A stretch of DNA of 64,000 nucleotides. Source: Sporocytophaga myxococcoides DSM 11118 (GTDB lineage Bacteria; Bacteroidota; Bacteroidia; Cytophagales; Cytophagaceae). The notes below the pieces were generated by a model. That model ran no database searches and was not told where the DNA came from. It saw nothing but the letters and a program-made list of their open reading frames with translations. Every line of letters begins with the position of its first letter. The stretch's first letter is position 1. This document shows positions 59,168-64,000 of the stretch, in pieces. Location of the stretch: positions 1,076,960 to 1,140,959 of the forward strand of contig NZ_KE384560.1 of assembly GCF_000426725.1 (NCBI RefSeq), read 5' to 3'. The position numbers and the translations under genes were made by a program.

Positions 59168-60427
59168 ATGAGTCTAGATAATAATGAAATACCTGTTAAT
59201 ATACTTATTGTAGATGACCGAGATGAAAACATCTACAGCCTTGAAAATCTGCTTATTCAGGAGGGGGTAAGTATTAATTTCCTGAGAGCAACTTCGGGAA
59301 ATGAAGCCTTGAAAATTGCCTACAAAACAGACCTGGCTCTTATAATGATGGATGTGCAGATGCCCGGTATGGATGGTTATGAAGTGGCTACTATTTTAAA
59401 ACAGAAGAAAACAACCCAGAGCATACCTATCATTTTTGTCACAGCACTTACTCATGAAAGCAAATATGTTGCAGAAGGCTATAGTAAAGGAGCGGTAGAC
59501 TATTTATTTAAACCACTAGACCCTTTTATTACAAAGTCTAAAGTAAATTCTTTTATTTCTATTTACCTTCAGCAGAAAATGTTAGAGAGGGATTACAAAA
59601 ACCTGGAGGAAATAGTTCAGCTAAGAACAGTTGATTTAAGACAAAGTAACGAAGAATTAAAGGTTGAAATCAATAAAAGGATGCTTGCTGAAGAACAATT
59701 GAAAAAGTACAATGAAAAGTTGCTTGCGGTGAATAAAGACCTTGATCAGTTTGTTTACATAGCCTCTCATGACCTTAAGCTGCCTGTTGCCAATCTTGAA
59801 GGACTGGTTACTGCCTTAAGAGAAGAAATGGATATCGATGGTCTTAGTTGTTTCAATATTATAGATATGATTGACTTGTCGACAGGTCAAATGCGTGATA
59901 CAATAGATGGTTTGATAAGTATTATCCGAAGTCAGCAGTTAGACAATGGATCCATTGAACCTGTCAATTGTTGCGAAGTGCTGGAGGAAGTGAAGATTAG
60001 TATTTCTGAATTAATCAAAGCCCATAATGCTACAATCAGTTCGGATATTGATAACACAATGGATTTTAATTTTAACAGAACTTGTTTTAAGAGCATTCTC
60101 TTTAACCTTATTTCAAATTCAATCAAGTATAAGCATCCGGATAGGCTACCTTCAATTAAAATCAATTTTCTGATTACAGAAAATTATAAAATTTTGACTG
60201 TAAGAGATAACGGGGTGGGCATGACTGAAGAAGAGCAATCCAAATTGTTCAAAGTTTTCAGCAGACTTCATAATGATGAAGAAGCAGAAGGTACAGGTCT
60301 CGGACTTTATAATCTTAAAAAAATGCTTGAAAGATATGATGCTTGTATAGAAGTGAAAAGTGAAAAGGGAAAGGGAAGTGAGTTTAAAATTCTGTTTCCT
60401 CTGGAATATGAAAATCTTGTAAAGTAA
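59168..60427 (+). CDS. Receiver-histidine kinase
   Basis: A 419-residue soluble protein: a receiver (about 10-130, D62 in LIMMDVQMPGMDGYEV, conserved Lys in YLFKPLDPF), a coiled coil (about 135-190), HisKA with H201 in YIASHDLKLPVAN, and HATPase (NSIKYKHPD, DNGVGMTEEEQ, GTGLGLYNL). The N-terminal receiver before the kinase means its activity is probably controlled by phosphotransfer from another kinase, plausibly the hybrid kinase two genes upstream. A 141-base gap separates it from cheR. A good terminator follows. Confidence 0.9.
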   Translation: MSLDNNEIPVNILIVDDRDENIYSLENLLIQEGVSINFLRATSGNEALKIAYKTDLALIMMDVQMPGMDGYEVATILKQKKTTQSIPIIFVTALTHESKYVAEGYSKGAVDYLFKPLDPFITKSKVNSFISIYLQQKMLERDYKNLEEIVQLRTVDLRQSNEELKVEINKRMLAEEQLKKYNEKLLAVNKDLDQFVYIASHDLKLPVANLEGLVTALREEMDIDGLSCFNIIDMIDLSTGQMRDTIDGLISIIRSQQLDNGSIEPVNCCEVLEEVKISISELIKAHNATISSDIDNTMDFNFNRTCFKSILFNLISNSIKYKHPDRLPSIKINFLITENYKILTVRDNGVGMTEEEQSKLFKVFSRLHNDEEAEGTGLGLYNLKKMLERYDACIEVKSEKGKGSEFKILFPLEYENLVK

Positions 60428-60433
60428 AAAAAT

Positions 60434-60470
60434 AAACCACCCGAAGAACAAAGAGTCCGGGTGGTTTTTT
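60434..60470 (+). terminator. Rho-independent terminator
   Basis: A perfect 10-bp stem, AAACCACCCG (60434-60443) with CGGGTGGTTT (60458-60467), followed by T. It ends the hybrid kinase-CheR-receiver kinase region. Confidence 0.85.
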
Positions 60471-60508
60471 CATACGCTGGTTGTGAAATATATAATATTT
60501 ATTTTTTA

Positions 60509-61612
60509 TTATCTTCCATATCGGGTGATCGCCTGTTCAATATTAGCAATGGTTTTCAGGTTCAGTGATATGATGTGACTTAGGATATCAGTAGAATATC
60601 CGCCGCTTCCATGACTTCTGTCTTTTTGCTGTGCATAAGATTCCTCCGCTAGTTTTTTATGAGGCATCCTAAAGCTTTTTAATCTATTGCACAGAGAAAG
60701 TAAAGCTCTTGCAGATTTTGAAGTTTGAGAGCAATATGAAGGATTTTGCTTCAGTGCTTCAATGGCTTTTGACGCCAGAGAAGGCTGGTTATCGTAGTTA
60801 TAATAAATATCTCTGATATCCGGTTGATTAAATGGAAGGTATGTCACTTTGAACTTAACATATTCTTCATCATCAGTTTCAGAACTCCAAAGGAGATGGT
60901 CAAATACGAAGAGCGGCATTTCAACAGCTCCCGGACCTATAAATTCTCTTCTATATAAAGAAATCGGATCAAAATAAAATCTTAACTCATTAGCAAAAAC
61001 AGCAGGAGAAACATTACGCTTTGCATAAACAATCCCATTGATCATTCCTGAAAGGTTTTCTTCTGCTATATTGCAAAGCTCTTCAAACACCGGGCTGTTC
61101 AAAGGTGTTTGATGTAATTCTATTAAATTATAGATAGCATCTATCAATGGAAACATTGACATCTTAACACTTTCTATAAGATGTATCTCATCGCTAAGAC
61201 CTGTATACGTCCTGATCCGCAGACCAGAGGGGTTCCATATTGTATAATGAAAAAGCGTGTCTCTTGGAGGCAAATTGGTTTTGTCACTTAAAACATCCAA
61301 TACATAGTCCAGTTCAGGTATTATTTCAACTGGTTCTGTACCATGTTTTTTTAATGACCCTAGAAATATTCCAATGTCCCTCATGCAGGCAATCGATTCA
61401 TTGTAAGTGAATCTTTCAAGCCTTTCCGGGTAAGGTAAATGTTTGTATAAAATTTCGGCCAGAGCCTGTACATTCTTTTCTCTGTTGAGCTTATGAATGA
61501 AAGGAACCAAACGATCAATTTGTATCGGATCAAGTTTGTCAATTTCCTGACTAATCTTTTTCCACTTATTTCCTTCGGATAGTAAGGGATATTTTAATGT
61601 TTCCAGGGTCAT
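60509..61612 (-). CDS. Heme-protein homologue of the IDO/TDO/PrnB superfamily
   Basis: A 367-residue all-helical protein. Its closest match by eye is the PrnB group (monodechloroaminopyrrolnitrin synthase-like, DUF1864), and the length is nearly that of PrnB. The segment SPAVFANELRFYFDPISLYR followed by FIGPGAVEMPLFVFDHLLW is typical. H318 (in RMPHKKLAEESYA) is in place for the proximal heme ligand, and GSGGYSTDI (335-343) matches the GTGG substrate loop of indoleamine dioxygenases. It is therefore probably a heme enzyme acting on an indole or tryptophan-like substrate, but no other pyrrolnitrin gene is present, so the product is unknown. The STAS-like gene lies 7 bases upstream in the same operon. 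Confidence 0.65.
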   Translation of the reverse strand: MTLETLKYPLLSEGNKWKKISQEIDKLDPIQIDRLVPFIHKLNREKNVQALAEILYKHLPYPERLERFTYNESIACMRDIGIFLGSLKKHGTEPVEIIPELDYVLDVLSDKTNLPPRDTLFHYTIWNPSGLRIRTYTGLSDEIHLIESVKMSMFPLIDAIYNLIELHQTPLNSPVFEELCNIAEENLSGMINGIVYAKRNVSPAVFANELRFYFDPISLYRREFIGPGAVEMPLFVFDHLLWSSETDDEEYVKFKVTYLPFNQPDIRDIYYNYDNQPSLASKAIEALKQNPSYCSQTSKSARALLSLCNRLKSFRMPHKKLAEESYAQQKDRSHGSGGYSTDILSHIISLNLKTIANIEQAITRYGR

Positions 61613-61619
61613 TGTTTTA

Positions 61620-62015
61620 TCAGCTTAAAAGCCATTTAATACATTCATCTTCACTTTCAAAAGTTCTGATTACAAGATTTCCGACATGGGCATCTTTGTT
61701 TACCTTATCAACAGTTGCTTTTGCAAACAAATCAGGGGCTACCAGTGCCGCGATTTTTTTCATGCCGATCTTTTCTACTTCAGGAAACCACTCTTTTGCA
61801 AGATATTCCTGAACCTCTTTTGAAAGAACTTTTAGATTCCTGTGGTCACTCAAGTGAACTGTAATCTTATTGTTTTTAGCATGTTCTGTAATTTTTGCAC
61901 AGCCATTTTTAACTTGTTCCGGCTTTAAGAATCCATTCCATCTCGCATAGATAATGCCATTTGAACCCTCTAAAACTTCACAGTAAGCTTCCTGAAATAC
62001 TTTTGTTGTAACCAT
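61620..62015 (-). CDS. SpoIIAA/STAS-like small protein
   Basis: A 131-residue cytosolic protein with the alternating strand/helix pattern of the SpoIIAA-like STAS fold: GIIYARWNGFLKPEQVKNG, a His/Asp pair in HLSDHRNLKVLS, then WFPEVEKIGMKKIAALVAP and NLVIRTFESEDECIKWLL at the end. Such proteins occur often in Cytophagales, usually without known function. The frame extends to 62069; the ATG at 62015 is the more likely start. Seven bases separate it from the IDO/PrnB-like gene, suggesting one operon and perhaps interaction. Confidence 0.6.
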   Translation of the reverse strand: MVTTKVFQEAYCEVLEGSNGIIYARWNGFLKPEQVKNGCAKITEHAKNNKITVHLSDHRNLKVLSKEVQEYLAKEWFPEVEKIGMKKIAALVAPDLFAKATVDKVNKDAHVGNLVIRTFESEDECIKWLLS

Positions 62016-62372
62016 TTTTTGATACTCTTTGAGTTGAAAATATAAATTATCTTTATTTGAAAAGTACAATTATTGATGTTTTGTATTCAAATTGAATAAT
62101 TTTACGGTTCCAAGATAATGTAAGTTTCGTCTAATTGAAACTTATTTTTATCTATTGAAGTATAGTTTTAGGCTTTTTTATTTCTTTATACCATTTATTG
62201 AAAAAATACTTTTTATGAAATTTTTTGACAATCAGGCAATTGTGTGTTTGAACATAAGTGTTTTAAAATATTGGAAAATTAAAATTTAACGTGTTTTTAA
62301 CATCAAACCGTGCTTTAAAGTCCTTTTGCAGGGGAATTTGTAAAGGCAAAGACAACATAGTTTAAAAGATTT
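62016..62372. other. AT-rich divergent spacer with one terminator-like hairpin
   Basis: About 360 bases between the STAS-like gene (minus) and the efp promoter (plus). The notable feature is an 8-bp stem, TAAGTTTC (62121-62128) with GAAACTTA (62137-62144), followed by TTTTTATC on the plus strand, with no plus-strand gene upstream. Otherwise nothing recognised. Confidence 0.4.
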
Positions 62373-62403
62373 TTTGTTGATTGGATCTATGGTCGTAGCT
62401 TTG
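62373..62403 (+). promoter_or_regulatory. efp promoter of Bacteroidota type
   Basis: TTTG (62373-62376), a 19-base spacer and TAGCTTTG (62396-62403, matching TAnnTTTG). This is the best example in the window of the -33/-7 consensus. It predicts a leader of about 22 bases. Confidence 0.75.
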
Positions 62404-62431
62404 AATTTGCTTTAACTAAAAATAAAAAAAT

Positions 62432-62995
62432 ATGGCTACTACTTCGGATATTTCCAAAGGCGCATTTTTGAGATATAATGGTGAGTTGGTGATGGTTACA
62501 GATTATACTCACATTACACCCGGAAAAGGTAATGCGATCTATACTGTGAAAAGTCGCAATGTCAAAACCGGTAAACAAAGTGAAATCAGATTCCGCTCAG
62601 GAGAAAAAATTGAGCTGGTAAGAGTGGAAACCCGCGAATTGCAATATCTGTATCAGGAAGGTGATTCCCTTATCTGCATGCATCCTGAGACATTTGAACA
62701 ACTACCAGTTCCAATGGTACTGTTTGGTGAATCTCTTAAGTTTTTAAAAGAGAATACCATTGTTCTTGTAAAGTTTGATGACAATGATATTCCTGTTTAT
62801 GCTGAGCCTCCAACACACGTTGAACTGGAAGTGACTTATACAGAACCAGGATTAAAAGGAGATACGTCAACAAGAGCTTTAAAACCTGCCACTGTTGAAA
62901 CTGGGGCTACCGTTCAGGTTCCTCTGTTTGTGGAGGCTGGAGAAAGAATAAAAGTTAATGCAGAGACAGGGGAGTACGTTGAAAGAGTAAAGTAA
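62432..62995 (+). CDS. efp: Elongation factor P
   Basis: A 187-residue translation factor that relieves ribosome stalling at proline runs. The three-barrel EF-P pattern is complete: an N-terminal KOW-like domain with the modifiable loop THITPGKGNA carrying K32, an OB domain starting near ELQYLYQEGD, and the C-terminal GDTSTRALKPATVETGATVQVPLF signature. The tip residue is lysine, so a lysine-type modification would be expected; no modification gene is nearby. It has its own promoter and terminator. Confidence 0.97.
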   Translation: MATTSDISKGAFLRYNGELVMVTDYTHITPGKGNAIYTVKSRNVKTGKQSEIRFRSGEKIELVRVETRELQYLYQEGDSLICMHPETFEQLPVPMVLFGESLKFLKENTIVLVKFDDNDIPVYAEPPTHVELEVTYTEPGLKGDTSTRALKPATVETGATVQVPLFVEAGERIKVNAETGEYVERVK

Positions 62996-63015
62996 CTACT
63001 TAATATGGCATTTTA

Positions 63016-63049
63016 AAAAAGCCACTCAGAGTCTTATGAGTGGCTTTTT
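63016..63049. terminator. Bidirectional terminator after efp
   Basis: A perfect 13-bp stem, AAAAAGCCACTCA (63016-63028) with TGAGTGGCTTTTT (63037-63049), and an 8-base loop. It serves efp and the convergent gene ending at 63066. Confidence 0.9.
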
Positions 63050-63065
63050 CTTTTTATTGCTTCTT

Positions 63066-63776
63066 TTAATTCCAGTTAGTCTTTATCGTTTTACCGCTTT
63101 TGTATCTAAAGATATAAATATAGCCTTCTTTAAGATCGGCCATCTCCAGCTTTTTACCATCCAGAGAATAAACGGAATGTATTTCGCCAGATTTTTCCAG
63201 TTTAGTATTTGCAATTCCCGCTACAACAGATTCTGAAGATGAAATTAAAATGTTATCAAGCTCGAGAATAGAAAGATCGGGAGTTTCGACGAAGCTTATC
63301 TGATAGCGATATACTCCTTTTGAAGGATAAACCACCGCATAAAATTTTGAAGTAGAACTACTTACTTTACCCTTTTTTAAAATGTTTGATTTCGTGCTAT
63401 CGTTCAGGTTATAATGATTTCCAAAGCTTCCATCTTTATTTTCTTCTGAAATAAAATACGTCAGATTGTTATTGCCAAGAATATCAAAAGTAATTATCAG
63501 GCTATCATAGGCAACAGTGTTAATAGGCTCTGATACTATAAAGTACCAGTTTCTGTCAAACTGATTCATAAATTTTAGATGCTTGGAGCCATTAAAATTT
63601 TCGTTTGTTACATAATTCCAGGTGCCACCTTTTGACCAAATGGTCATGTTGGAAGGGGAGTTGAAGGCTTCCAGCGCCAGGTCATCAAAATTCTGTTCCA
63701 GTATATTTACTTGACCTTTAGTTGTTAGATTTAATGCACTAACTAGCAATAACAGAATAAAAATACTTTTTCTCAT
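63066..63776 (-). CDS. Secreted protein with type A-like T9SS sorting domain
   Basis: A 236-residue exported protein. The signal peptide is MRKSIFILLLLVSALNLTTKGQ, so I take the ATG at 63776 over 63827. The middle (about 25-170) looks like a choice-of-anchor/cleaved-adhesin-type beta-sandwich: ILEQNFDDLALEAF, WSKGGTWNYVT, YDSLIITFDILG, then YRYQISFVET and LDNILIS. The end (EIHSVYSLDGKKLEMADLKEGYIYIFRYKSGKTIKTNW) is close to the type A sorting domain consensus (YxxxGxxL, GxYIxxxxxGK), which would direct export by the type IX system. The function of the passenger is unknown. Confidence 0.72.
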   Translation of the reverse strand: MRKSIFILLLLVSALNLTTKGQVNILEQNFDDLALEAFNSPSNMTIWSKGGTWNYVTNENFNGSKHLKFMNQFDRNWYFIVSEPINTVAYDSLIITFDILGNNNLTYFISEENKDGSFGNHYNLNDSTKSNILKKGKVSSSTSKFYAVVYPSKGVYRYQISFVETPDLSILELDNILISSSESVVAGIANTKLEKSGEIHSVYSLDGKKLEMADLKEGYIYIFRYKSGKTIKTNWN

Positions 63777-63902
63777 CTTACTTTTTGTTCTATCATCTAA
63801 ATTAAAATTTTTAGATGCCTCGTTCAAAATTAATTAAGATTTTTTTAATAGTAAATAAGTATTGAAAATACAGTCAGGTGTATTATCTATAATATAATTG
63901 GA

Positions 63903-64000
63903 ATGAATTATATCAAAAAAAGGATTATGCTACCTTCTCTTTGTCTTCTGCTGTCGAATGTAATACCTCTAAAAGTTTATAGTATATATCCGCGAGTCTC
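63903..64000 (+). CDS. Start of a secreted-protein gene, cut by the window edge
   Basis: From the ATG at 63903 the frame stays open to the last base, giving 32 residues that begin MNYIKKRIMLPSLCLLL, a basic then hydrophobic stretch suggesting a signal peptide. Too little is present to name a family. Confidence 0.45.
   Translation, partial: MNYIKKRIMLPSLCLLLSNVIPLKVYSIYPRV

Noticed and set aside
1-64000. tRNA, rRNA, insertion sequence or prophage remnants
   Set aside because: I looked for tRNA-like cloverleaf ends, transposase motifs and phage genes in the gaps and among the proteins and saw none; a tRNAscan and IS search would settle it.

Overview
The window is AT-rich chromosomal DNA from a member of the Bacteroidota, most likely a Cytophagales gliding bacterium of the Cytophaga/Sporocytophaga kind. 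The evidence is secreted proteins with type IX secretion (T9SS) C-terminal sorting domains, a PorP/SprF-family protein with an OmpA/LysM partner, starts without Shine-Dalgarno sequences, and promoters of the Bacteroidota form (TTTG, about 19 bases, TAnnTTTG; clearest before efp at 62373-62403). The genus is an inference. I saw no rRNA, tRNA, insertion sequence, prophage or CRISPR array.

Layout. 1-8 kb: a small secreted protein, a 16-Cys copper-binding four-helix protein, an MTA/SAH nucleosidase, a mosaic T9SS cargo protein, an overlapping polynucleotide-kinase-like/Thg1-like pair (candidate RNA 5'-end repair), and a TPM-domain membrane protein. 8-28.4 kb: a complete assimilatory nitrate island. 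A ten-gene minus-strand operon (19858 down to 8148) encodes an outer-membrane channel, an NrtABD-type transporter, a nitrate reductase fused to an FAD/NADH oxidoreductase, a rubredoxin fused to a nitrite-reductase-like domain, and moaA, moaD, moaE, mobA. Beside it is a NarX/NarL-like two-component system, and diverging from that is nirB-nirD-moaCB-moeA. Together these cover nitrate entry, nitrate to nitrite, nitrite to ammonium, molybdenum cofactor synthesis and nitrate sensing. TACGTA-containing palindromes lie before both structural operons.

28.7-36 kb: an outer-membrane barrel, a YihY/BrkB protein, and a three-gene T9SS set (repeat-rich type B cargo, PorP/SprF protein, OmpA-LysM protein). 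36-46 kb: a four-PAS histidine kinase, a DEAD-box helicase, and a 1697-residue pseudokinase-AAA-GAF-histidine kinase with its response regulator. 46.7-51.8 kb: a membrane protein with a winged-helix regulator and a B12/radical SAM gene followed by membrane proteins. Both transcription units carry the same ACTTTG-N5-CAAAGT dyad at their promoters. 52-53.3 kb: an ECF41 sigma factor, a matching promoter, and its AhpD-like partner. 53.4-60.4 kb: small genes, then a CHASE3 hybrid kinase, a CheR methyltransferase and a receiver-kinase. 60.5-64 kb: an IDO/PrnB-superfamily protein with a STAS-like partner, efp, a secreted protein, and the start of a gene cut by the window edge.

Starts were moved from the longest possible frame to a downstream ATG or GTG where context favoured it, as stated per gene. 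All functions come from reading the sequence; no database search was run.
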